Under the pieces are notes generated by a model, which saw only the letters and a list, made by a program, of their open reading frames with translations, had not been told where the DNA came from and searched no databases. 48,559 nt of DNA. It comes from JADGHX01 sp035760965. Lineage in GTDB: Bacteria; Pseudomonadota; Gammaproteobacteria; Steroidobacterales; Steroidobacteraceae. Where the stretch lies: NCBI GenBank assembly GCA_035760965.1, contig DASTRY010000095.1:1-48559 (forward strand), read 5' to 3'. Of this stretch, positions 7,413-14,957 are shown in pieces; the stretch's first letter is position 1, and each line of letters begins with the position of its first letter. Made by a program: the position numbers and the translations under genes.

Positions 7413-7735
7413 CTAGGTCGGATACCACAATGACACCGATCGCTCCGCATCTGGGTCGTCCTTGAGCTTCCGTGGATCGGGGCGATAGAGCTTGGCAATG
7501 TACGGCGGCTCGTTCTCGGCGACGAATCTTTCGATATGCGTGCGTGTGGCCACAAACGTTCGCGCCAGCTGAGCAAAGGGCGCCTTCCCAATCACAACCA
7601 GCAGCGCGACGCCATGGTCCATCACCGCGGCCAATTCATTTGGCTTGTAGCGGATACGTCCGATCATGAGTGACTGCAGTCCAGCCACGCCTGCCGATCT
7701 CGCGTCCCTCGTCTCGGCCGAAGCCGGGTGGTATG
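7413..7735 (-). pseudogene. frameshifted PIN-like toxin-family remnant
   Basis: Two minus-strand frames together give one conserved-looking protein. The upstream frame carries PPGFGRDEGREIGRRGW then TAVTHDR and soon stops; the downstream frame carries RIRYKPNELAAVMDHGVALL continuing to SLWYPT at 7413. The family of small PIN-like (toxin-type) proteins I recall reads WxxxTHDxxIRYKPNE without a break, so one extra base near 7659 explains the split: deleting the T there joins THDR to RIRYKP. Further upstream the frame changes again (SDVCLRKRRH in a third frame) and no proper N-terminus is seen. Family identity is from memory of the motif and is moderate; the frame break itself is visible. The 91-codon frame at 7413-7688 could be mistaken for an intact gene. 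Confidence 0.55.
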
Positions 7736-7943
7736 TCGACGCTTCCTAAGACACACGTCGCTCGCGAAAGTCGAACGCGACACCGTCGCCATCGTTTCGC
7801 GGGTGCCGGCATCCGTCCGTGCGCTCTTCGCGCTGTCGGCGCGGCGTTGACAGCGAGGCGTCGCGCGGGTGATGCTCGCCCTCGCAATCGATTCAAACGC
7901 GCACATGACCCGCTTCCTCTCCATCACTGGGCGAATTACCAGC

Positions 7944-7964
7944 CCGGCTTTCGCGGAAAGCCGG
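7944..7964. repeat. perfect 9-bp hairpin upstream of the ACT gene
   Basis: CCGGCTTTC (7944-7952), loop GCG, GAAAGCCGG (7956-7964): a perfect inverted repeat 43 bp before the ACT-domain start. No T-tract follows. It may be a leader stem, an operator or a REP-like element. Confidence 0.6.
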
Positions 7965-8007
7965 AGTAGCGGTGCATTCGTCTCATCTCGTGTGGAGCTC
8001 GGGTTTC

Positions 8008-8262
8008 ATGTCGGCCAATTCACTCTCTGTCCTGCGCCTCAAGGTCGTTGCTGAGGCGGATTCGGGCGCGCTGATGCGCGTCCTCGAACGATTTCAGAAT
8101 CTCGGCGTGCTACCGCGGCGCGTGCTCGCGGAGTTCACCACCACCGATTCGATGAGCATCCAGGTCGACATCGCCGGCCTCGAGGAAAATCGCATGACGC
8201 TCATCGCGGCGAAAGTGGGACAGATTCCCTGCGTCAGTCAGGCGTACTGGCACTACGCCTGA
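8008..8262 (+). CDS. stand-alone ACT-domain protein (IlvM/IlvH-like)
   Basis: 84 residues that read as a single ACT domain: beta strand LSVLRLKVVAEAD, helix ALMRVLERFQNLGVLPRRV, strands SMSIQVDIAG and helix MTLIAAKVGQI before the final strand VSQAYWHY. Size and pattern resemble IlvM, the small subunit of acetolactate synthase II, and other amino-acid-sensing ACT modules; I cannot tell which. ATG at 8008 has GGAG at 7994-7997; the 12 upstream in-frame residues do not fit the fold. It is an orphan, far from the ilv genes, and its end overlaps the convergent glycosylase gene by 29 bp. Confidence 0.75.
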   Translation: MSANSLSVLRLKVVAEADSGALMRVLERFQNLGVLPRRVLAEFTTTDSMSIQVDIAGLEENRMTLIAAKVGQIPCVSQAYWHYA

Positions 8263-8899
8263 GCCCTGCCGCTTGCAGCCGGCGCGAGCGCGCGGCCACG
8301 GATGTCGTCGATACGAACGGCGAGTCGCGATCGTAGAAGCGCCAGAGTCGCTGCGCCCACTCGCCGGCATAGTCGACGCCGATGCGGGTCGCGCGAGTCA
8401 CGCGCACGCGCCGCGTGAGCTCGGCCGGCCGCTCGACCCACAGCCGCGAGCCGCACAGGTCCTCGCCGTTCAGCGAGCGATCGATGCGCATGGCGCGGCA
8501 GAGCAGGCCCGGTCCCCACGTCTTCTCGGGCAGATTCGCGATGGGTTCGAGCGCGCGCAGCAGCACCGCCTGGGGCACGTCCACTTCGCGCGTCACGATG
8601 TTCATGCAGTACCAGAATCCGTAAATGAAATAGACGTAGGCGAAGCCGGCGGGGCCGAACATAACGTCGTTGCGCGCCGTGCGACCGCGTGCGGAGTGCG
8701 CGGCGAGGTCTTTCGGGCCCAGGTAAGCCTCCGTCTCCACGATGCGACCGACGCGGCGCACCCCGCGGTCCTCGTGCACGAGATGCATACCGATCAACTG
8801 GCGCGCGACCGTGAGCGTGCTGCGTGCGTAGAACTCACGCGGCAGCTTTGCTACCGAATGTCGCTGGGACGTGAATTTGGTCGGGTCGCGCGTTTGCAA
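8234..8899 (-). CDS. mpg: 3-methyladenine (alkyladenine) DNA glycosylase, AAG/MPG family
   Basis: 221 residues. The AAG fold signatures are intact: LPREFYARSTLTVARQLIG, the catalytic RIVETEAYLGPKDLAAHSA with the general-base Glu in ETEAY, ARNDVMFGPAGFAYVYFIYG with the intercalating-tyrosine region, and GPGLLCRAM. The enzyme excises alkylated or deaminated purines in base-excision repair. The start is TTG at 8899; no ATG or GTG lies before the conserved LPREFY. The C-terminus after about residue 190 is basic and unconserved. It is divergent from the L,D-transpeptidase gene, with about 50 bp between starts. Confidence 0.93.
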   Translation of the reverse strand: MQTRDPTKFTSQRHSVAKLPREFYARSTLTVARQLIGMHLVHEDRGVRRVGRIVETEAYLGPKDLAAHSARGRTARNDVMFGPAGFAYVYFIYGFWYCMNIVTREVDVPQAVLLRALEPIANLPEKTWGPGLLCRAMRIDRSLNGEDLCGSRLWVERPAELTRRVRVTRATRIGVDYAGEWAQRLWRFYDRDSPFVSTTSVAARSRRLQAAGLRRSASTPD

Positions 8900-8953
8900 A
8901 ACCCGCTGAGGATACGCGAGAATCCCGTCGACGTTTCAACCAGAATCAAAGCC

Positions 8954-10420
8954 TTGCGAGTATTTCTGCTATTGATTGCGGCGGCACTCGCGCTGCCTGC
9001 GCGTGCCACCGAGTACGTGCTCGACGAGAACGCGCCGCAGGTGCTCGGCGAGGTGACGACGTACACGACGGTCTACGAGGACACGTTCACCGATATCGCC
9101 CGGCGCTACAGCCTCGGGTGGGAAGAGCTGATTCGCGTGAACCCGGGCATCGACCCGTGGGTGCCCGGCGCCGGCAAGCAGCTGGTGATCCCGACGCAAC
9201 GCATCCTCCCGTCGGGGCCGCACGAAGGCATCGTGATCAATCTGCCGGAGCACCGGCTCTACTATTTCCCGAAGCCGAAGAAGGGCGAGAAGCCGCGCGT
9301 GATCACGTACGCGGTCAGCATCGCGAAGATGGACTGGCATACGCCCCTCGGCGAAACGCGCATCGTCAGCAAGGAGAAGAACCCGAACTGGTATCCGCCG
9401 GAGTCGGTGCGCAAGGAGCACGCGGCGCGCGGCGAGCCGCTGCCGGCCGTGGTGAAGCCGGGTCCCGACAATCCGCTCGGCGCCTACAAGATGCGGCTCG
9501 GTATCACCCCGGGCGCCTACTTGATTCACGGTACGAACAACCCGCTCGCGGTGGGCATGGCCGTCACGCACGGCTGCATGCGCATGTATCCGGAAGACAT
9601 CGAGGCGCTGTATCCGCTCGTCCCGGTCGGCACGAAAGTGCGCATCGTGAACGAGCCGGTGAAGGTGGCGTTCGTCAATGGCGAGCTGCTGCTCGAAGTT
9701 CACCCGCCGGTGGATAGCGAAGGGCAGACGATCGAGCCGGACCTCGAGCTGTTCTCGAAGCTGCTCGATCAGGCACTCGGCCCGACGGTGGCCGCCGTGC
9801 ACTGGGACCTGGCTCGCGAAGTGATGCAAAAGGCGAATGGCTTGCCGACGGTCGTGGGACTCGAGGCCGATCTCGACACGCCGCAAACACAGACTGCGGA
9901 CGCCGGTGAACCGGCGCCCGGTGCGCCGACGGATGCGGCCGGCAACGGCGCGGCTTCGCCGAGTGAGCCGGGCGGAAGCGCGCTTGCACCTGCCGCATCA
10001 ACGGCAACCGCGACGGTGGCCGAGGCTGCGCCGAGCGACTCCGCTTCCGCGGCGCCGACGCCGACGCAACCGAGCGCTGCCGCGGCGTCAGCAACCGCAG
10101 CGCAAAGCGCTCCAGCACTCGCGGCCGCACCGCCCGCGCCGGCCGTGACCTCTTCGGCGGCGACCGAACGGACGGTCACGCCGCTGCCGGCGACGCCACC
10201 CCAAGTGACCCCACCGCAAAGCGCGCACGTGGCGTTGCCCGCACTGCCGCCGGAGGACAGCTCACGCGCGCCTTCTGAGTCGAGCGCGCGCACGTTCCCC
10301 GCCGGCGACCCTGCAGCGTCGACCGCACATGCGGTCGCGTCGCCGAGCACGCCATCGTCAGCGGAACCGTCGCAGTCGGGGAGTGCGGTCGCACCCGGGC
10401 CGGATCACCCGGAGAAGTAA
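8954..10420 (+). CDS. LysM and L,D-transpeptidase (YkuD) domain exported protein
   Basis: 488 residues from TTG 8954: signal peptide (MRVFLLLIAAALALPARA), LysM-like domain about 35-85 (TTYTTVYEDTFTDIARRYSL... PGAGKQLVIPTQ), YkuD catalytic domain about 90-230 with His192 (IHGTNNP), His206 and Cys208 in THGCMRM, then a ~60-residue linker and a ~180-residue Ala/Pro/Ser/Thr-rich tail. L,D-transpeptidases of the ErfK/YbiS type attach lipoproteins to, or cross-link, peptidoglycan in the periplasm. The start is uncertain: TTG 8954 lacks a ribosome site; TTG 8894 gives a longer n-region; ATC 8945 would give a textbook MKALRVF signal start. The low-complexity tail is unusual for the family and may span the wall. 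Confidence 0.88.
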   Translation: MRVFLLLIAAALALPARATEYVLDENAPQVLGEVTTYTTVYEDTFTDIARRYSLGWEELIRVNPGIDPWVPGAGKQLVIPTQRILPSGPHEGIVINLPEHRLYYFPKPKKGEKPRVITYAVSIAKMDWHTPLGETRIVSKEKNPNWYPPESVRKEHAARGEPLPAVVKPGPDNPLGAYKMRLGITPGAYLIHGTNNPLAVGMAVTHGCMRMYPEDIEALYPLVPVGTKVRIVNEPVKVAFVNGELLLEVHPPVDSEGQTIEPDLELFSKLLDQALGPTVAAVHWDLAREVMQKANGLPTVVGLEADLDTPQTQTADAGEPAPGAPTDAAGNGAASPSEPGGSALAPAASTATATVAEAAPSDSASAAPTPTQPSAAAASATAAQSAPALAAAPPAPAVTSSAATERTVTPLPATPPQVTPPQSAHVALPALPPEDSSRAPSESSARTFPAGDPAASTAHAVASPSTPSSAEPSQSGSAVAPGPDHPEK

Positions 10421-10444
10421 GCAGACGCTGATCTGACGGCGCGC

Positions 10445-10640
10445 GAATCAGCGCGCTAGCTTACGAAATCGCAACCAGCACCGCGGCCGCGGCCGTGCAT
10501 CCGCGTGAAGCGCCGCCGGTCGTGAGCCGTCCGAGTCAGCGCGCTAGCTGCGAAATCGCCGGCAGCACCACTGCCGCGGTCGCGCATCCGAGCGAATTGC
10601 GGGTCTCGCGGCGCTCGAGTCAGCGCGCCAGCTCGCGGAA
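10445..10640. repeat. three imperfect direct repeats (period ~84-88 bp)
   Basis: GARTCAGCGCGCTAGCT-type segments begin at 10445, 10533 and 10617, each followed in the first two copies by GCGAAATCGC, CAGCACC, and a GCCGTGCATCCG / GGTCGCGCATCCG-like stretch. The third copy contains the stop codon and last residues (ELAR) of the response-regulator gene. The intergenic copies look like decayed duplications of the gene's 3' end. Confidence 0.7.
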
Positions 10641-11273
10641 CGACGATCCCGTGTCGCGGGACTGATCGAGATCCATCACCATTCGCACGAGCTGCGCGAG
10701 CGACGTCGCGCCCATCTTCTCCATGACTCGTGCACGATGAATCTCCACCGTGCGCTGGCTGACGCCGAGGTCCGCTGCCATCACTTTGTTCGGCTTGCCC
10801 CGCGTCATGAGCTCGAGAATCTCGCGCTCGCGCGGCGTGAGCGAATCACGCCGCTCGCGAATGCGCGCTTTCTCACGCAGCTGCGCGCGGTTCACGCGAT
10901 CCTTCTCCAGCGCCTTCTGCACGCGATCGAGCAGGTCCTGATCGCGGAACGGCTTCTGCAGGAAGTCGAACGCGCCGTGCTGCATGGCTTCCACCGCCAT
11001 CGGGATGTCGCCGTGCCCCGTGATGAAGATCACGGGAATGATCGCGCCGCGCATGTTGAGCAGCTGCTGCAGCTCGAGGCCGCTCATGAGCGGCATGCGC
11101 ACGTCGAGCACGACGCAGCCGGGTTGCTGCGGATCGTAGTTGTCGAGGAATTCTTGAGCGGAGGCGAATGTGACTGCCGGCAATCCCACCGACTTCAGCA
11201 GCAGCTTGGTCGAGCTGCGCACCGCCTCATCGTCATCCACTACGAAAACGAGAGCCTGGGCATCTTTCGTCAC
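10620..11273 (-). CDS. FixJ/LuxR-type response regulator
   Basis: 217 residues: receiver domain (about 8-122) with the acidic pair DDDE at 13-16, phosphoacceptor Asp57 (VVLDVRMP), Thr in FITGHGD and Lys in LQKPF; a linker; and a LuxR/GerE helix-turn-helix (about 148-205; SLTPREREILELMTRGKPNKVMA... RTVEIHRARVMEKM). The linker and domain spacing are those of FixJ/TodT/StyR transcription activators. Its start overlaps the histidine-kinase stop as ATGA, so the two are a cognate pair. Targets are unknown; the L,D-transpeptidase and glgC are the nearest candidates. Confidence 0.93.
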   Translation of the reverse strand: MTKDAQALVFVVDDDEAVRSSTKLLLKSVGLPAVTFASAQEFLDNYDPQQPGCVVLDVRMPLMSGLELQQLLNMRGAIIPVIFITGHGDIPMAVEAMQHGAFDFLQKPFRDQDLLDRVQKALEKDRVNRAQLREKARIRERRDSLTPREREILELMTRGKPNKVMAADLGVSQRTVEIHRARVMEKMGATSLAQLVRMVMDLDQSRDTGSSFRELAR

Positions 11274-12052
11274 GCGCCACCTTGTGCGTGAGGCAATCTG
11301 AGAACGAAGCAGGCACCACCCGCACCCGCAGGGCGGTAGCGTAGCGTGCCCTTGTGCGCCTCGACAATAGAACGGCTGATCGCGAGCCCGAGTCCCGCGC
11401 CCGTCGCTTTCGTCGTCACGAACGGTGAGAACAACCGATCGACGATCGCCGGGTCCACGCCCGGTCCGCTGTCGATGACGGCCACCTCCACATTCGAGTC
11501 AGGGCCCGGCTCGCTGCGCAGCACGACATCGCGCCGCTCCGGCGGCACGCTTTCGAGCGCCTCGACGGCATTGCGTACCAGGTTGAGTACAACCTGCTGA
11601 ATCTCCACGCGGTTGACGACGATCCGCGGCAGCGCGGGGGCCAGCTCGAGCGTGAGGCGCACGTTGTGTGCGCGAGCGTCCGTCAGCGCGAGACCCTTCA
11701 GTTCCTCGATCAGCTCGTTCACGTCGGTCTCGACGCGCGCCGTGTCCGGCGTGCGCACGAGATTGCGCAGCCGGCGGATGATCTCGCCGGCCCGCAGCCC
11801 TTGCGCGGTGATCTGCTGGAGCGCGTCGCGAATCTCGGCCGTATCGGTGCTGCCGCGGGCCAGCAGCCAGTCGCACGCCTGCGCGTAGCTCGCGATTGCC
11901 GTGAGCGGTTGGTTCAACTCGTGGGCGATGCCGGCCGCCATCTCGCCCATGGTGGCCAGACGCGAGACGTGCGTGAGCCGCTGGAGCAGCGCCAGCAGCT
12001 CTTCGGGCGTCGGCGACTCGACGGGCGGCGCCGGTTTGGCGGGTGTGTTCAT
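11270..12052 (-). CDS. soluble sensor histidine kinase (FixL/DctB-like core)
   Basis: 260 residues from ATG 12052 (an upstream TTG at 12088 would add 12). It has no transmembrane segment and no recognisable PAS or other sensor domain: only a Pro-rich N-terminus, a short coiled helix (about 16-35), the HisKA box RLATMGEMAAGIAHELNQPLT with His44, and a HATPase domain (N box NLVRNAVEAL, G1 DSGPGVD, F FSPFVTTK, G2 GAGLGLAI). The kinase core is of the FixL/DctB/NtrB type. The missing sensor suggests it takes its signal from a partner protein or a cytosolic metabolite. It is coupled to the FixJ-type regulator and sits 38 bp after glgC. Confidence 0.9.
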   Translation of the reverse strand: MNTPAKPAPPVESPTPEELLALLQRLTHVSRLATMGEMAAGIAHELNQPLTAIASYAQACDWLLARGSTDTAEIRDALQQITAQGLRAGEIIRRLRNLVRTPDTARVETDVNELIEELKGLALTDARAHNVRLTLELAPALPRIVVNRVEIQQVVLNLVRNAVEALESVPPERRDVVLRSEPGPDSNVEVAVIDSGPGVDPAIVDRLFSPFVTTKATGAGLGLAISRSIVEAHKGTLRYRPAGAGGACFVLRLPHAQGGA

Positions 12053-12089
12053 GCGCGCGGCGAACCGTCGCGCGCGGGGTGTATTCAAG

Positions 12090-13349
12090 TCAAGCGACAG
12101 AGCGGAAATCCTTGGCGACCGTCGTGTCCCCCGTCACGAGCGTGACGTACGGCGCGGAGCCGACGCGCTCGTGTGCACCGCTTTGTGCCCAGCCAATCGC
12201 CGTGCCGTCCCGCACATCGACACCGCTGTCGACGATCACTCGTCGCAGCTTGCAATCGGCGCCGATGCGCGCGTTCGGCAGGACGATTGCTTCGTCCAGC
12301 ATCGAGCCGTCGCCGACGCGCACATTGGTCGACAGCACGCTGCGCGTGACCGTGGAGCAGCCGACCACCGCGCCGCCGCCGATCATCGAGCTGACGACCG
12401 AGCCGCGCCGGCTGCCGTCTTCGGCAAGCTTCGCCGGAGGTAATGCCTCGGCCAAGGTGTGGATGGGCCAGCGCGTGTCATACAGATCGAGGGGCGGCTT
12501 CGCGGCGAGCAGCTCCATGTGCGCCTGCCAGTACGAGTCGATCGTGCCGACGTCGCGCCAGTAGCCTGGGTGGCCCTCGTCGTCGAGGAACAGGTGCGCG
12601 CTCACCTGATTCGCGCGAACGGCGTGCGGCAGGACATCGTGACCAAAGTCGTGGGTCGACTCGAGCTGGCTCGCGTCGTGCTCGAGCAGCTGCACGAGGT
12701 GCTCCGTCGTGAAGACATAGATGCCCATCGAGGCCAGCACCGTCGAGGACGTCGAAACCGGCAGCGTTGACGGAGCCGGCTTCTCGATGAAGCTCTGCAC
12801 GCGCTGTCGTTCGTCCACGCCGAGCACGCCGAACGCGCTCGCGCTTTCGAGCGGCACCGGCACGCAGGCGACGGTGACACTCGCGCCGCTCGCGACGTGC
12901 TGCGCGAGCAGCTTGCGGTAATCCATCTTGTACATGTGATCGCCCGCGAGCACCAGCGTGTAGCGGCTTCGCTGCGCGAGCACGAGATCGAGGTTCTGAA
13001 AGACGGCGTCGGCGGTGCCCGCGTACCAGCCGGTGTGCAGCCGCTGCTGCGCGGGCCACACTTCCACGAACTCGCCGAGCGCGCGCGGCAGGAAGCTCCA
13101 ACCGCCGACGAGGTGGGCGATGAGCGAGTGCGCTTTGTACTGGGTCAAGACGCCGATGCGGCGCACACCGGAATTGACGCAGTTCGAGAGCGTGAAATCG
13201 ATGTTGCGGTACTGACCCGCAAACGGAACGGCGGGCTTGCATTGCCAGCGAGTCAATTCGCCGAGCCGCGTTCCGTTGCCCCCTGCGAGCACCAGCGCGA
13301 AAGTCTCGCGCGAGAGCTCCTCCCCAGACCCACCATTGTTCGAGTTCAT
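12090..13349 (-). CDS. glgC: glucose-1-phosphate adenylyltransferase (ADP-glucose pyrophosphorylase)
   Basis: 419 residues, usual bacterial GlgC length. Nucleotidyltransferase domain with LVLAGGNGTRLGELT (normally GGxGxRL), KPAVPFAGQYRNIDFTLSNC, the substrate-binding WYAGTADAVFQN, LAGDHMYKMDY and FIEKP, followed by the left-handed beta-helix C-terminus (SMIGGGAVVGCSTV... IGADCKLRRVIVD). It makes ADP-glucose from glucose-1-phosphate and ATP for glycogen synthesis. ATG 13349 is chosen over TTG 13367. No other glycogen genes are in the window, so it is an isolated glgC followed by a two-component system. Confidence 0.95.
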   Translation of the reverse strand: MNSNNGGSGEELSRETFALVLAGGNGTRLGELTRWQCKPAVPFAGQYRNIDFTLSNCVNSGVRRIGVLTQYKAHSLIAHLVGGWSFLPRALGEFVEVWPAQQRLHTGWYAGTADAVFQNLDLVLAQRSRYTLVLAGDHMYKMDYRKLLAQHVASGASVTVACVPVPLESASAFGVLGVDERQRVQSFIEKPAPSTLPVSTSSTVLASMGIYVFTTEHLVQLLEHDASQLESTHDFGHDVLPHAVRANQVSAHLFLDDEGHPGYWRDVGTIDSYWQAHMELLAAKPPLDLYDTRWPIHTLAEALPPAKLAEDGSRRGSVVSSMIGGGAVVGCSTVTRSVLSTNVRVGDGSMLDEAIVLPNARIGADCKLRRVIVDSGVDVRDGTAIGWAQSGAHERVGSAPYVTLVTGDTTVAKDFRSVA

Positions 13350-13518
13350 GAGCGGCGCCCGACGCAATCTCCGTTCCCGTTGCAGCGGAACGATGAGTCA
13401 CATGGCAAGCAGATTTCGGCGCAACGACCAAAGCGCCGAATCGCCTATATACGCCGGAGGGTTGAGGAAGTCATTGCGGGCGCGCGTTTTCTCACGCGCG
13501 CCCGCGACGTGCTGATAT

Positions 13519-14241
13519 TCAGGCGCGGGCCGCTCGCTCGGCGACGAACAGCACCGGTCCAGTCGGCGCGCCCGTTGGCGACCCGCCGGCAGGCTCGAGA
13601 CTGACCGCAACCTTGGATGCGCCGAGGAGAGCGTTGCGCTGAGCCTCGGTGAGCGTGCGCGTCAGCTCGCCCGAGTCGGGCATCAGGCCGAGCGAGACCG
13701 GCGCGCCGCCGTTGTCCGGAAGAGCCCACAACTCGAACGACTTGCCCGCTTGCGGCTGCACGCCGCCGAGCGCGACCGCGCGAATGTGGCGCAGGTCCGC
13801 ATCCGCGCGCAGCTCCCACGCGGGATTGACCGCGTTCGGATTCGTGATGGTCGCGAGCGCGAGCAGCTCGGGATGCGTGATGCGCCAGGCCATGACCCCG
13901 CCGACGATCACGACGAAGATCGCGATGCTGGCCGCAAGCGCGCGCAGCGTGGAGATGCGCCGCGCGCCGTCGGGCAACGTGGAGTGCGTCGGACGCGTAC
14001 CGGGTGCGGCGGTGCGTCCGATGCGCTTCTCGATCTCGTCCCAGACGTGCGGCGATGGGCGCATAGGCGTCAACCTCAGGGCTAGTCCGACGAGCCGCTC
14101 TTCCCATGCCTGCACGCGACGTTCGACGTGCCACTCGCTCGCGCGCCAGCGCTCGAAGCGCCGCCGGGCGCGCCCGGTGAGCGTACCGAGGACGTACTCG
14201 GCGGCGAGCGAATCGATCAGTTTGGGGTCGTCGTGTTTCAT
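13519..14241 (-). CDS. rskA: RskA-family anti-sigma factor
   Basis: 240 residues. N-terminal cytoplasmic helices with the anti-sigma pattern (LIDSLAAEYVLGTLTGRARRRFERW), a conserved WEERL stretch, one transmembrane segment about residues 103-122 (ALAASIAIFVVIVGGVMAW), and a periplasmic RskA domain (ELWALPDNGGAPVSLGLMP... VAVSLEPAGGSPTGAPTGPVLF). RskA proteins hold a SigK-type ECF sigma factor until proteolysed. The ATG overlaps the sigma-factor stop as ATGA, the standard pairing. No zinc-binding HxxxCxxC motif is present, which is normal for the SigK/RskA class. Confidence 0.92.
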   Translation of the reverse strand: MKHDDPKLIDSLAAEYVLGTLTGRARRRFERWRASEWHVERRVQAWEERLVGLALRLTPMRPSPHVWDEIEKRIGRTAAPGTRPTHSTLPDGARRISTLRALAASIAIFVVIVGGVMAWRITHPELLALATITNPNAVNPAWELRADADLRHIRAVALGGVQPQAGKSFELWALPDNGGAPVSLGLMPDSGELTRTLTEAQRNALLGASKVAVSLEPAGGSPTGAPTGPVLFVAERAARA

Positions 14242-14843
14242 CGTTCGAGACACTGCCGGAGCGAGGCGAGCCCGCGCCGGATCCAGCTTTTGACGGTGCC
14301 GAGAGGTTGCCGGGTCAGGCGCGCGATATCAGCGTGCGAGGCCCCATCGACAAACGCAAGCTCGATGCCACGGCGCTGATCCGCGCTCAGCAGCTCGAAG
14401 CAGCGGGCGAGGGCGGCGGCCGAGCGGCCGGCGCCGGACCAGTCGCTCGCGCCTTCCGTGATGAGCTGTGGCAGCTGTTCTATTTCAGCTTCCCTGTACA
14501 ACTCGGCGCGCTCCGCACGGAGCACATCGATGGCGCGGTACCGCGCGATCGACATGAGCCACGCGCGCGGCCGTCCGCGGCGCGCTTCAAACTGTCCGGC
14601 CCGCTGCCAGATGCTGACGAATACGTCCTGCAGCGCCTCTTCGGCGAGCGCCTTGCGCTTCAAGATACGAACCATGCATGCGAGCAATTGCGGAGCCGTC
14701 CTGTCGTACAACCGTCGAAGAGCCTGTGCGTTGCGAGCGGCGCATGCGGCAATGAGCTGGGTGAGCTCCGCATCGTCCGCATCGGCTTCCGGCATCGATC
14801 CTGCGGTCTGGCCGGAGAGATGGGTGGCCTTGTTGGGCGCCAT
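14238..14843 (-). CDS. ECF RNA polymerase sigma factor (SigK-like)
   Basis: 201 residues with sigma region 2 (RRLYDRTAPQLLACMVRILKR, AEEALQDVFVSIWQRAGQF, RPRAWLMSIARYRAIDVLR) and region 4 (CFELLSADQRRGIELAFVDGASHADIARL... LGTVKSWIRRGLASLRQCL). The coupled RskA gene points to the SigK/ECF19 group. The start could be ATG 14843 or ATG 14795 (MPEADADDAEL, with AGGA just upstream); the first 16 residues are not conserved. A candidate self-recognised promoter lies at 14852-14880. The envelope-stress type stimulus is inferred only from the family. Confidence 0.92.
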   Translation of the reverse strand: MAPNKATHLSGQTAGSMPEADADDAELTQLIAACAARNAQALRRLYDRTAPQLLACMVRILKRKALAEEALQDVFVSIWQRAGQFEARRGRPRAWLMSIARYRAIDVLRAERAELYREAEIEQLPQLITEGASDWSGAGRSAAALARCFELLSADQRRGIELAFVDGASHADIARLTRQPLGTVKSWIRRGLASLRQCLER

Positions 14844-14851
14844 ATGCTTTC

Positions 14852-14880
14852 AGTACGTCCTGTGTCGCTTTGCGGATGCA
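14852..14880 (-). promoter_or_regulatory. candidate autoregulatory ECF promoter
   Basis: On the minus strand TGCATCC (14880-14874), a 16-bp spacer, then CGTACT (14857-14852). This resembles the CATCC - N16/17 - CGWA-type sites of SigK-class sigma factors. Transcription would begin close to ATG 14843, which would favour the internal start at 14795 or a leaderless message. Confidence 0.45.
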
Positions 14881-14957
14881 ATCGAAGGGTCGCTCGCGGA
14901 TTATGCGTGACCGAACTGTGACCTGCAGCGCAACCCGCGCCACCTGTCGCGTAGACC

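Noticed and set aside
8273..8953. Long N-terminal extension of the L,D-transpeptidase frame
   Set aside because: It is antisense to the conserved alkyladenine glycosylase gene and lacks a signal peptide; the hydrophobic signal starts only at about 8954.
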